Source of the DNA: Camellia lanceoleosa
Lineage: Eukaryota; Streptophyta; Magnoliopsida; Ericales; Theaceae
Reading direction: 5' to 3'
Assembly (NCBI GenBank): GCA_025200525.1
Contig: CM045758.1
Span: 4,022,706-4,086,705, forward strand
Length of the DNA stretch: 64,000 nt
The notes under the pieces are model-generated. The model was not told the origin of the DNA and ran no database searches. It saw only the letters and a program-made list of their open reading frames with translations. The position numbers and the translations under genes were made by a program. How positions within the stretch are numbered: position 1 is the stretch's first letter; the number at the start of each line of letters is the position of its first letter. Positions 11,640 through 23,121 of the stretch are shown one piece after another.

Positions 11640-14070
11640 TTCAATTTCGCCGATCTTTCACCGCACAAGACAACGCTAGTGTAAGAGACATAATGCTTGT
11701 ACAAATGACAATTGAAATTACATAATGAACCCATCTTTTATTAATCAAACAAGGTGAGATAACCAACATTTTAGTGGTGCATAGTGCGTAAGTGGTGTAA
11801 ATGTACAAAGATAAATACATACGCATACGATTTGCAAAGGTCATGACATAGAAATAAAAGGCTCCATCAAAACTAATATAAGTTTTAGAATGTTTGGTAC
11901 ACTTGTTAACGGTTGGGTTGTACCCTTCATCAGAGACCAATGGGGGTTTATGTGGTTTTCAGTTAAATTAGAAGGGCATAAAATATAACTAAGCCGTCAT
12001 TTCATCATTGAGATAAGAATTAAATAAATTGGGGATCAAATGAATACAATGAAATATTACAGACTAATATAACATATAATGAATATATTTTGAAGAGTTT
12101 AAAGTCCTTTATTTTGAAATGAAAAATGTCGCTCGAACTATATTAATGCAAGTTGTTGTAGTATGAAATAAGTTAAAAGTTATTTAAGTAAACGAACAAT
12201 CTAAAATACTCACTTTGTCAATAATTGATATTGTTTGTGTTCTAAACTCTAAACTCTAATCGATGATTATCAACTTTTTTCGATACTCTAGTCATTAATA
12301 TCATAAGCGTGAACTTGGGGTAATTGTTAAACTTGATGATTATCAACTTTTTAACCTTTTTTTTTTGGTTAAGCTAGCGGTCCATTTAATATAATCTTCT
12401 TCGTTCTCTCTCTATGGACTAATGTTTACAGTTGGGAAAATTTGTCTAAACCATTGAAATGTCCAAATAGGATGATCCATGGATTAACATTTACAGTTTC
12501 ACATTATATTACGTAACAACTACAGTGTTTGTGTAGTATTCAAATATCTATTACAAGTAAATAATTCATACCGACTCACGCCATATCGTATCAGCTCGAT
12601 GCTGATGAGTCAATAATGGGATCTCCTCTGCTAAATGAGTCACAGACCTGCACAAGTTTTCATATATGAAATCGATGTCCGATAACAAGATGTTTGACAA
12701 TAGTACATACATATGCTGACAAAATTAGAATACGACTTGACAGTATGTCACAGATATACAAACTGCAACAAGTTAGGGAAAACAAAAATAAAGGGTTGCC
12801 TAGAAAAATTTCTTGATAACTAAAAAAAAGTTCACCACCTAACAAAATGTGGCTATGCATTGAATATTACATGCATTTATATTGGTGATTAGTAATTCAT
12901 TTCACATTATTGTGAAAGGAGATAAGGTACACATGGTACCTGTGAGTTTAAAGACATTGTCAGCGTGTTGTCACGCCAAAATTATGACATGAAAACCCAT
13001 GCTTTAAGTAAATTTGAAATCCACTACTCAAACTTTTTAGAACAACTAAGCATTTACCAATATGTATTAAATTTAAAACACATGATTGAATTGATAAAAA
13101 TGGTCTTCCCTCACGTAATGAATGTTTGGAAACTAAAAAAACAATTCACAACGTAACAAAATGTGGCAACGCATTAAATATGACATGCATTTATATTGGT
13201 GATTAGTAATTCATTTGACATTATTGTCATAGGAGATAAGGTTCACATGGTACCTATGTGATTAAAGTTATTGTCAGTGTGTTGTCACGTCAACTTGTAT
13301 GACATGAAAAAACGTGCTTTCACTTTAAAGGAGTTGTCATTTGGATAGGAAAGAAGTACGAAGGTTTGAAGAGAGTTTCATGTAGATTTGAAATACATTA
13401 GTCAAACTTTTTACAAGAACTAAGCATATACAAATACGTAGTAAATGTCCGAGAAATGATTGAATTCATAAAATGGGCCTTCTCCCACGTAATGGATTTT
13501 GGAAAAAAGATTTAAAAAAAATTAGTTTCCCACATAACAAAATGTGGCAAAACACACATTGAATATAAACTGCATTTATATTGGTGATTATCAATTCATT
13601 CTGTGAATATTTGCATTTTTCTAACATTAGATAAACTAGTGTCCATCGAGGTCAGGACACAATCGACCATCAACGCACCAAAGTCTACACAATCCAATGC
13701 ACAAAGGACACTTGCACCAACTAAAGCAATTGAAGAGATTTGCCACATTTGACCAAATCTATGTCATTAGTAATTGAAGTCGTAAATACATTATGAATTT
13801 ACTGAATACTGATTCATTGAATATTACATTGACTCCAATTCAAAGAAAGTTGCGTGGAACTAATATGTAAAGAAAACAAACAACTACTGTCGAATCGATC
13901 GGATTCTCGCTAGACATTTTCTCTTATCATGCCCTTTTTGCAAACACAAACTACAATGGTGCAATCCACTTTGTCTGGAAGTATCCATTTCGTTGTGTAT
14001 GCGGCTATGTTGAGGACGACCCGTTTTAACATCACGTTGTCGAGCTGGAATAGCAAGCAAAGTTGGGTAA
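11640..14070. other. AT-rich spacer between transposase and PMD gene
   Basis: No ORF resembles a protein. The main content is a three-copy repeat at 12,841-13,615. A run of T bases lies near 12,357. The spacer should contain the PMD promoter and the transposase 3' region, but no TATA box or polyadenylation site stands out against the AT-rich background. Confidence 0.5.
12841..13615. repeat. Three-copy tandem repeat in MULE 1 spacer
   Basis: Units begin with aacaaaatgtggc at 12,841, 13,155 and 13,536, giving periods of 314 and 381 bp and a partial third copy. Each contains tgcatttatattggtgatta within 60 bases, and the first two contain ggagataaggt and acatggtacct. Arms are diverged by many substitutions and small indels. 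Reiterated spacer sequence is common in MULEs and may bind transposase, but that role is only inferred. Confidence 0.8.
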
Positions 14071-16782
14071 TCATTGTCGCCAATAGTGCTCGTGCAAGAT
14101 GGGCCTAAACTTCGTCAAGATACGCCAGGACTTCCAACCTATACTCGTGCAACGAAGGAAAAGGGTCCTCGCCCAAATCATTGCACAAAGAAGCATGTGG
14201 GAACATGGCAAGTGAAATAATGTGTACTTTCCACATGAACAACTCGGTGGTTGGAGACTAACTATTTGACGAGCACCACCCCCCATCCCATGCGGTGCTG
14301 TCCTCACCTCATATTCCCCTATTCCCCTGCAGGAAAAATGTATGTACGTGGATTAATATGCATATATGTTTAAACATAGACTAACATCAATGATCGACGA
14401 GTGCGAAATGTTAATGTGTAGTGAATTCGGTGCATCCAATAAAAATTACCTATTAATCGGTACCAACATATGCACATTCGCTTTAGCTTGGTGCTCGTCA
14501 ATCCATCGTTGAACATTAGCCGTGTACAAGTGACCCCGATGGCTCGCATTTTCAGCAATTGTCCTGCCCTCGTCAAAATATTTCACAAGCCGATAAAAAG
14601 TTATCTCAACTGATGCTGCAATGGGAACACTGCGTGTGCTTTTTAGTACACCATTGAAGCCCTCTATATGGTTTGTTGTCAATATGCCCCAACGACAACC
14701 ACCATCATGGCACAATGTCCAATGAATAGGGTTTATCTATCTAAACCACCGTTCAGCATTCTTCTCGAGCTTGTAGATATCGTCCATAATCTTGTTAAAC
14801 TTCCGCAGTTGCCGTGCAGAACCAGCTCTCTACACAAGATGCTTCGCTACTGTATTGCCGAATCTTTCATTGAAATTGCTACATACATGTCGCAAGCAAT
14901 ACCTATGGTATCCTCTTGGTTGAACTGCTGGATTGTCCCAAATTCTTGACACGACACTAAGCAAAGCTGTGTGTCGATCGGATATCAATGTGACCTCCTC
15001 TTGGTCACGGCACACATGTCGCCTAAGCAGAGTAATGAACCAACCGCAACTCTCAATCATCTCCTTATCAACAACGGCAAAGGCAAGAGGTACAATCTTG
15101 TCCGTAGCAATCACTACAGTGGCCGCAACAATCTTCCCTTCATATTTCCCGTACAAGTGTGTGCCGTCAATGCATATCACTGGACGACAATACTTGAAGC
15201 CTTCTATTGCAGGTTTAAATGCCCAGAACACATAGTTCATGTATGTTTCAATTCCGATTGAGGTAGAGTGCAAATTCGGAATCATGTCCCACATGACAAC
15301 TGTGCCTCGATTGAATGCCTGCAATGCAGCCATATATCTAGGCAACCTTCGGTACGACTCGTCCCAGTCACCAAACACCATTGCAACTACCTTCGTCCTT
15401 GCAAGCCACACTTTCTTATATGATATAGTGAACAGAAACTTCTCCTTCACGACCTCAATTATGGTAGGAAGAGGCAATTCTGGTGATATCTGCAAATATA
15501 CATTATATTTGAATACGTTACAGTCATAATGAAATCCTAAAAACAATAATGTATCTAGCATGGCACTTACCGCAATTTGTGCCTTGATGAAATGAGCAAT
15601 GACCTCGGACTTGAGGTTGCAATTGTCCTTATTCATTCTAGGGAATACACACTAATGCGGCACTTCGAACCTTCTAATTTGAAAGAAATCTTTGTCTTTC
15701 AACTTTGTTGCCCGAACCCTCCAGTTGCAGCCGTGCTTGCACTCGGCCACCCAATTGTTTCCTTTGGATTCTACGACCTTGCATTCTCGATTGCGCTTCA
15801 GGTTGTACAACTGAACAGCGTGCACTAGTCTTTTCTTATCAATAAATATTATTCCTTTCTCCAAATTAGCAGTTTCGAAGTCCCACAATGGCCAACGTTC
15901 AACAACATCACGGCTAGTGATGGAACCATCATTGTCGAAATGCAAATTATGGTAGAAAGGGATATGGACATTTGTGTGTACCTCCTGCATATCATGATGC
16001 CCTCAAACTTCGTCATCACCGGAGTCATTGTCCGCACCTTCCCATGCGCCATCCAAATCTTCCACGGAATCTTCATCACTTACTCTAAACTCGTCAAACA
16101 ATGGCACTGTATCATCGGAGTTTGCATAATTTTGTACAGCCGTCTCCAATGTACGTTGAACATTACAAACCGGTGGACATTCTTCATTCCAGTGGGGATA
16201 TGGGGTTGTAAGAACCATCGGATTATACGTGGTCGGAGCACTTGGACCTGCTTCGGCACTGTAATAACCATCTAGGTTCTGTGATGCATTTAATTGATTG
16301 TAACTCTGAGAATGATTGAATGGAGGGTAGTCTTCAGGGAACATGTGTGCAGACTGTATAAGTGTATTGTCAGGGGATTGCGATTGTGTCAACATTTGAG
16401 TGAATGACCCACCCACCGGAATTGGCATCTCTATGCCACCAAAATTGCTCTCCTTCTCTACATAGATTTCCAAAAAATAATCAGGGCCTAATTTATGTGG
16501 GAGCTCTAAAACATTACTTAAGGTCTCATTATCTTTGATTGGCAGCAACCTATACTTCCCCCGACATGGGAGTCTACATTTAAACTCTAATCGCATTATT
16601 TCCCCATGCGTACCAACCTTCGGCACCATCATAGCCTGCAACTCGGCCAATGTTATCCCCCTGTGCACATTATACAACCCCTGAGATTCGATGTCGTACG
16701 ACACACCTTCATCGCGATTGCGCAAAATCTTTCCACCCCAATAGAACATAATGCTCACAACTTCCATACCTACACTTTGCAT
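14071..16782 (-). pseudogene. MURA-type MULE transposase, three exons, four stops
   Basis: This would cut and paste the element by DDE chemistry. Exon 1 (16,782-15,571) has an N-terminal PB1-like region, an acidic linker and the MuDR DNA-binding region (VVESKGNNWVAECKHGCNWR). Exon 2 (15,489-14,450) has the catalytic core with CIDGTHLYGKYEGK (first Asp), LISDRHTALLSVV (second Asp) and the helical region NHIEGFNGVLKSTR. Exon 3 (14,326-14,071) has the SWIM zinc finger, CSCGKYTLFHLPCSH. Splice joins restore the frame exactly, giving 836 codons. In-frame stops lie at 16,003-16,005, 15,652-15,654, 14,830-14,832 and 14,737-14,739. All are explicable as single C-to-T or G-to-A changes, and otherwise the frame is clean. 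The element was therefore active in the moderately recent past and is now immobile unless a transposase acts from elsewhere. Confidence 0.92.
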
Positions 16783-18831
16783 TCAAAGTAACTCAATTAT
16801 TTCTAAATAATAAAGTAAGAACATTTGAGAGCCAACACCACATATATTACACATGAGTGCCTTTAGGCATGGGTCTTTTGGTATTACAAAATATTTAAGT
16901 GGCATATCGACATGAACATGGAAATGAAACTTATTTGCTCCATATATAATAGCATCCTACATGACTTATATTTCTTGTATTATTTAGAAGGATTATCTAT
17001 TTGTACATTTAAACAAACCATCATGTGTGGGATCATTTCTCCAATTATCATGAATTAACATTTGAATTCTTTTGTTGTGATTTGTCATGATTTCTTCATC
17101 CCTTCTTACGAGCTTATGTTTTTCTTTACTCTTTGTTTTATGTTGTTATGGTTTCCCTTTGGTATTATTATTTTTTTAAAATAATTTTTTCAATTAAAAC
17201 TCTTTTTTGGGGGCTTTCATGGGTGGCTGTTTTCAAATGTTTTGAAAGAACCTTTTCCATATCTTTAATTGACATTTTCTTCAGGTTTATCAAACCTGTT
17301 TTCGTCATGTGTTTCGCGTGTAGTTGCTTTCATACCTTGATTTTTTTAATTTCACATTCTATGAAATAGCATGCACATACTGTAAGAACTCTTCCCACAA
17401 CCTCACTGTGCGCGCCATAATTTCTCATTTCATCTTCATGTATTGAACCATCTATGTAAGACATTATAACCAATAGGCCTTTGATACAGAAAAACTCTAC
17501 TAAACTCATTCTTCATACTACAAGCCCTAATTTTTCATAATATAACAACGTAAGAACTTCCAATAGGAAAATCCTAAATTGTTCACAAGTTCAAACTCTA
17601 AACTACCATGCCCACAATTGTTCAGTCTGAAACAATAGTATAAAATATTGAAATTCCAACTTTCTATGAAGAATAAAAAGTATCTTGCCTTCTAAAAACA
17701 TAAACACGTTAAGCTTTTGGGTCAATCGCTAATCTAATAGATTCATGTGGCTACAACTAATCAATTCATGCATGGAGTTACAACACCTCAGTTTAGAAGA
17801 AGCTCTGAGGATTGTTGAATAAACATTTGTTTTCTTAACTCCGTTTGATTGGGCTAATTACATTGATAAAGAGATTATCTTTGCAACTTCGTAAAGGAAA
17901 TGCCAGTCAAACAGATGTCAGATCAAGTGCAATCAATGATACATAGACCCTTTGAACTTCTTTTGACTAAAAATCACCACAAGAATTAAGACCAACCAAA
18001 AAAGATTTTTTGAGACTTTATTGTGATAACAAATTAGCTACCAATTGTGCTCCTAGTCTAGAATCCATTAAGGAGCAATGCACCGATTGTTTATTTTTAC
18101 ATGCCTACTATTACAAGAATTTCGCAATTTCTTTTAATATATTTTTCTTAAAATGGGAAACCCCTTTATCCAACTAAGCATTCATAACACTCAACATGTT
18201 CAAGTAATGAACTATTGAGAATTTATTAACATCAATAAAAGTTTTTGTTTTTTTTCCTAAATATTTTCATACACTTACAAATCCTTTTGTTATTTCTCAT
18301 GTTTTCAAAAAGTTTGAAAAGTTTCCAATTCTATTTTCATTTCCAACCTAACCGAAAGAACGTACGGAAACGAATTTTTGATCCTATTAGAGAAGACAGG
18401 AAAATTATCACATTTTAATAACAGCATTTGATTTCTTTAACATCAATTTATAAACCAAGTTTGACATCACATATGCACACCCATACAGTACCATCGAACA
18501 AAGTACTAGCCAAAATTAACAACAAACAAAGAAAAAAAAAAAAAAAAAACTTACTAAAAATAAAAATAAAAAGAAGAAAAAATAAGCATTTTTTCATATT
18601 TTTTATTTTTTAGTGAAATTTTTTTCAGACTTCTCATAAATATTAAAATTTTAAGTATATTTATATTAGGTGCATCAAAATAAATAGAATTTTAATTAAA
18701 ATCTAAAAAACAATCAAAAATAGATGAAGACAAAAATAAAAGCTCCTTTTTTTTTTTTTTTTTTTTAAATTTCTAAACTCTATTAGAATGTGTGTATTTC
18801 TTAAATTTAAATTTATCACAATAGTACCTGT
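16783..18831. other. AT-rich DNA without recognised genes
   Basis: Stops are dense on both strands and homopolymer runs occur at about 18,530 (A) and 18,748 (T). The right end of MULE 1 should lie in the first part of this stretch, but no terminal repeat was found. Predicted ORFs here are short and of low complexity. Confidence 0.5.
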
Positions 18832-18865
18832 AACCCCGTGCAAGGCATGGGCATTTTACCCTAGT
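18832..18865 (+). mobile_element. Helitron-like 3' terminus
   Basis: CCCGTGC-AAG-GCATGGG at about 18,835-18,851 folds into a 7-bp stem with one G-T wobble. Ten bases later comes CTAG followed by T at 18,861-18,865. A short hairpin about 10-12 bases ahead of a terminal CTRR, inserted before a T, is the signature of plant Helitron 3' ends. I could not find the matching 5' TC end, so the length and content of the element are unknown. It could be a non-autonomous Helitron or an isolated terminus. Confidence 0.6.
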
Positions 18866-20880
18866 ATGTATATATCTGGCCCTAAAGGTTGGACTCTATC
18901 ACAAAAATATGGTTTTACCATAAAATTGTGTAACATCAGTAACAATTTGGAGATTTAAAAGGTTGAATTTGGATATCTTAAAGGTTTGGAATCACTAGGA
19001 ACTCCAATGATGTGTTAAAAATACCAAGTAAAATAGATGCACTACTTGAAATTGACAAGTTGAGAGTTAGCGAGTTAGCAAAACTCTTGCATCAATTCGA
19101 AGAGAAGATCAAAAGCTTTCACGAGGAATTTGCGTTAAGGATGTGGTCGTATTAGGCGGGGAATAATGTCACAACTTGGGAATTTCATCAAATATTTGAG
19201 TTACGAATTCGATTTTAGATGTATGTAAAATTTTGTAGAAATCCCTATAATTAGGTAGATAATTGTAGAATTTATTCATCATAAGGTGGTGGAAGGATGT
19301 AGATAGCTTTCATACTACTAGATCATTGAAATTTATACATATGTAGACTATTAATTAAAATATATAATAGGCAATCATTTGGTTATAAAATGGAAGAATT
19401 AGATAGTTTCCACACCATTGTATTTTTGATAGTTGTATATATATGTAGACTATTAATTGAAGATTCGAAGGCCAAAGGCATCATTTGGCCAAACTAACAA
19501 AGCAATGGTAAACTCTCCGTACTTCCAATTCAAACTTCTTGTGAACTTGCTATTTTCAATTCAAACTCTCTCCAGTTCCAACTCAAACTCTATACCATCC
19601 TGAAAGTCCATCAGGGTGGGTACCACACGCACACAAACCATGGAAGGCCATTGCCTCCCTGCCTAGTGTATATATATATATATATATATGGGTTCATTTT
19701 ATGAGACATGAACTACCTTATCTAATTTTCAATTTTATGCTCACAAGACATATGGCTATGCATTTACAAAAATTTGATTTTTAGGATTTTGATCTTTTAG
19801 GTGTATATATAAAATTTTGATTTTTATAAAATTTTGATTTTTAGGTGTATTACCCTAGTATATATAAAATTTTGATTTTTTAGGTGTATTAGCTTATGGC
19901 CAAACGTGTGTTGTGTATACTTGTAAAAATCTGTGTGTATTGTGCTCAGCATCTCCATTGGAGATGCCCCAAGCAAGGATCCTAATAATGAGCCAAGGCC
20001 AGTAGTATTGCCCTAACTAGGAATGGTGTAGGAATAGAACACCACAAATCCAATCCCACTCTACTTCATTGCTATTCCTACTTTTGTTCTACAATTTTGC
20101 CCTATATTCCCAATACATTTCCAAACACAATATTATGTCTCAAGATTTCAATATTTCAAAATTCCACTACATAATTCTATAAATTTTTAAAGCAGAATTT
20201 CCACTACATATGTCTCAAGATTAAAGTAGAATTTCCTGCATAATTCTATAAATTGATGGCAAGAAGCAGTTAAATTGACTAAAAGAAATAGATACAAGCA
20301 CAAACATACATACATACATATAGTTGGGTTTTGAGAGCATGTAATCATATAATTTGAAGAAATAAAAATTGGAGGAAAAAAAATTAAAAAAAGCAATGAC
20401 CTTCTTTTGAGTTTGAGCTGCTTTTCTTGATACCTGAGTTTTGCACATAAAGATTCGATATCAGTATACAAAAACTCCTCCATCTCTGTGTTTTTGTTTT
20501 TATCACAACATAGAAAGAGAGAGAGAGAGAGGTTTTGTTGGGCTAGGGTTTTTTAGGGAACTGATGAGAGAAAGGGAGAGTGGTGTTCTTGAATCCCTAA
20601 TTTTGAATGAAAAGTTTACAACCCTTATTTCGAAATTTAAAATCCGAAATTTGAATCCCTAATTTCGAAATTTAAAATCCCAAATCTAAAATGAAAACCC
20701 TCATGTATGCGATACAAACCTGAGTGAGGGAGAGTGGTGTTCCTCGTTTTGCCGGTGGTGTTCCTCTTCGTCGTCGGCTGAGTGAGGGAGAAGAAGATCG
20801 GCTGAGTGAGGGAGAAGAAGATGGGTGCGATATCAAATACGGCTTTCGTAAAGTTGAAAGGGAGAAGGGGGCCGTTTTGT
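18866..20880. other. AT-rich DNA with a possible small gene fragment
   Basis: This includes a TA run at about 19,670-19,688 and repeats of aaaattttgatttttaggtgtat at 19,770-19,890. On the minus strand at 20,483 an ATG opens MEEFLYTDIESLCAKLR, followed by a CAG/GTATC donor and preceded by a CT-rich leader, which looks like a plant first exon. I do not recognise it and see no second exon. A 24-bp unit (ctgagtgagggagaagaagat) is duplicated at about 20,778-20,822. Confidence 0.35.
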
Positions 20881-21235
20881 TTGTAATGAAAAGCGTTTTT
20901 AATTAAAAAAAAATATTTGGTCAAAAAACGGCTTTTATAAAACCGTTTTTAATTAAAAAAATTTTTCAAAAACCGGCTTTTCTAAAACCATTTTTTATTA
21001 AAAATATTTTTTTGGTAAAAAATATTTATGTTGAAAATATAAATTAAAAAAAAAATTAATGTAAAAACGGTTTTACCAAAACCGTTTTTAATTAATTCAA
21101 AATTAATTAAAAATTAAGTAAAACCGGCTTTTGTAAAGCTATTTTCTAGGTCCAAAATTTATTATTATTTTAATCGGAAAATACGGTTTTTGAAAAACCG
21201 TTTTTTGAAAAACGACATTAGGAAAACCGTTTTAC
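20881..21235. repeat. Cluster of AAAACCGTTTT-type inverted repeats
   Basis: At least eight diverged copies of AAAACCGTTTT/AAACGGTTTT words lie within about 350 bp, separated by A/T runs and often followed by TAATTAA. Several pairs can form short hairpins, for example aaaacggttttaccaaaaccgttttt near 21,062. No coding potential is present. It is probably the remnant of a transposon terminus or a small satellite. Confidence 0.65.
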
Positions 21236-21317
21236 CCAATAATGGGAATAAAGTTAAAAACACACCCTAAAGTGGGACTAAAATATTCAAAATGCCCCAA
21301 TAATGGAAATTGGCCCC

Positions 21318-21319
21318 CC

Positions 21320-21361
<42 letters not shown>

Positions 21362-21385
21362 ACACACACACACACAAACACACAC
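21318..21385. repeat. CT then CA microsatellite
   Basis: A (CT)n run of about 17 units is followed by a (CA)n run of about eight units. The tract resembles a plant 5' leader, and open frames follow on both strands to about 21,720. None of these resembles a known protein. Confidence 0.85.
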
Positions 21386-22425
21386 TTCCTCTCTCCTTCA
21401 ACCTCGCCGTCTCCTCCTCGCTGTTGCAACTGCCACGGCCTTTTCTCTTCTTTTCATCACCGCTAACGCCTTCATTTTTGGCCTGAACGACACCATCTAT
21501 CACCATCTCAACAAAGGTAAAAAAAAAGTGAGATTTGAAAAGAGGAGAGTTAAAAGAGAGATCAACACAGACCTGAAGAGAGTCGTAGAGCTTTTCGGTT
21601 GCGGTGGAGCCGGAGGAGAAGGCGGCGGCGGTGGTGCTTAATGGATTCGAGGTCATCCCACGGTGTCGAAGGAAAGTCCTTTGTAGATGAAGATTCAGAA
21701 TCGGTTGAGAGGAGTCGATCACAAGCTGACCTCATCAAAACTCAGACATGATCGTAGTAAGATGCGGGTTTTATCGCTGCCATTATCGGCCGGTCTTTGC
21801 AATATGATAACTGGATTATAGGTCGACCGATCACCATGGCTCGATCGTGGATGGCGAAACCCTAGATTCATATTTTTTATTGTTGGCCTTTTACCCTTCT
21901 CTAACTTTGTTGTTGAGCCTTACACCATCTTCCCTTTCACTGTTAGGTGTTAGTGGAGGTAGTGTTAATGGCTTCAAAAAGAAGAGTGATGAAAGGGAAT
22001 CTATTCAGATTTCTTCAAAATGGCTCAGCTTTGTTCAAAATGATGGAGATCTTTCACCGATTTGCCACCGTCATCTATTTATTTTTTATTTATTTATTTA
22101 TTTTTTGATGTTGTTGTTGTTAATGATGATGATGATAATGGTGAACATAAGAAGTAGATTGCAATAGACAAGGAAAAGAGAGAGATTTGAAGGAAAATAA
22201 TAAAAATTTTGAACAGATAGAACAAATTTAGTTTAAACAGGTCTGTTATAGTTAATTTTCAATAGATAAGATAATAGATCTATTCGAGTATGGTGAAAAA
22301 TTGAACAGATAGACAAAAAATTGGGATAGATAGATTTTTATTTAGACAAATGTTTAAACAGATAAGGGAAATTTGAATAAAAAATGTTAAAAAATTAAAC
22401 AAATAGGGTAAAAAAATTTCAATAG
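21386..22425. other. Unassigned DNA upstream of the LINE
   Basis: Open frames occur on both strands at 21,303-21,722 and 21,847-22,167, with Gly- or Leu-rich translations typical of low-complexity DNA. From about 22,200 the sequence becomes a series of aacagatag-like words that runs up to the LINE. No gene can be supported. Confidence 0.4.
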
Positions 22426-22432
22426 ATAGGTT

Positions 22433-23121
22433 GCGTACAAGAAACTAAGTAGACGGGTGAGAAAACTAGGGAAATTGTGGATGTCGATTTTAAACTATAT
22501 TATAGTACTAAGGATAGACGCAAGAATGAGATAGGAATCATAATCGCCAAGGGTCTTGTGAAAGATGTAGTGGCGGTCATTAGAAAAGGGGATATGATTA
22601 TGTTAGTTAACCTAGTTATTGGAAGGAACATAGTGAACGTTATTAGTGCATACGCCCCTCAAGTAAGATTAGATGATCAGACTAAAAGGGATTTTTAGGA
22701 GCAAATGGATGAGATCTTACAAGAGACACCCGTAGGAGAAAACCTAGTGATAGGTGGAGATTTTAATGACCATGTAGGCATAGATAAACTAGGCTACAAA
22801 AGGGTGCATGGTGGATACGGTTTTGGTAACAGAAATAAGACTAGAGAGAGTATCTTAGATTTTGCATTGGTTTCTGACCTGGTGGTGGCCAATACTTTTT
22901 ATAAGAAGAGGGAGGAGTATTTGATAACCTTTAAGAGTGGGTCAGTTAAGAGTCAAATAGATTACTTCTTATTGAGAAAAGTGGACCGCCTAAAATGCAA
23001 TGATTGTAAGGTGATTCTTGGAGAGAGCCTAGCCTCTCAACATAGGATTTTGGTATTAAATTTATGTTTTAGAGAGCAATACCAAGCTAGGAAGGATGGT
23101 GGGCATCGTAGGACGAGATAG
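22433..23121 (+). pseudogene. LINE endonuclease domain
   Basis: This is the endonuclease that would nick target DNA for target-primed reverse transcription. Visible motifs are VQETK (Mg-binding Glu) with a TAG directly after it at 22,450, VISAYAPQV, GGDFNDHVG, SQIDYFLL and the catalytic-His motif SQHR near 23,037. Further TAG stops lie at 22,696-22,698 and 23,119-23,121; the first replaces the Trp expected after RDF. The N-terminal strand and first Asn motif are missing through truncation. Confidence 0.85.

Larger units (their letters stand above)
9100..16850 (-). mobile_element. Decayed Mutator-like element (MULE 1) with PMD cargo
   Basis: The element is defined by its two minus-strand genes: a MURA-type transposase (16,782-14,071) and a plant mobile domain gene (11,639 to about 9,681 or beyond). 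Both have introns and in-frame stops. Between them lies a 2.4-kb AT-rich spacer with a three-copy repeat. I could not find terminal inverted repeats or a 9-bp target duplication, so the outer limits are estimates. MULEs that carry a PMD gene are known in plants. The stops make this copy non-autonomous. Confidence 0.65.

Noticed and set aside
19840..19870. Second ttaccctagtat word resembling a Helitron end
   Set aside because: No hairpin precedes it and it sits in a local AT-rich repeat.
21303..21722. Overlapping ORFs on both strands after the CT microsatellite
   Set aside because: No recognisable domain; Ser/Leu and Arg/Glu runs come from the microsatellite.
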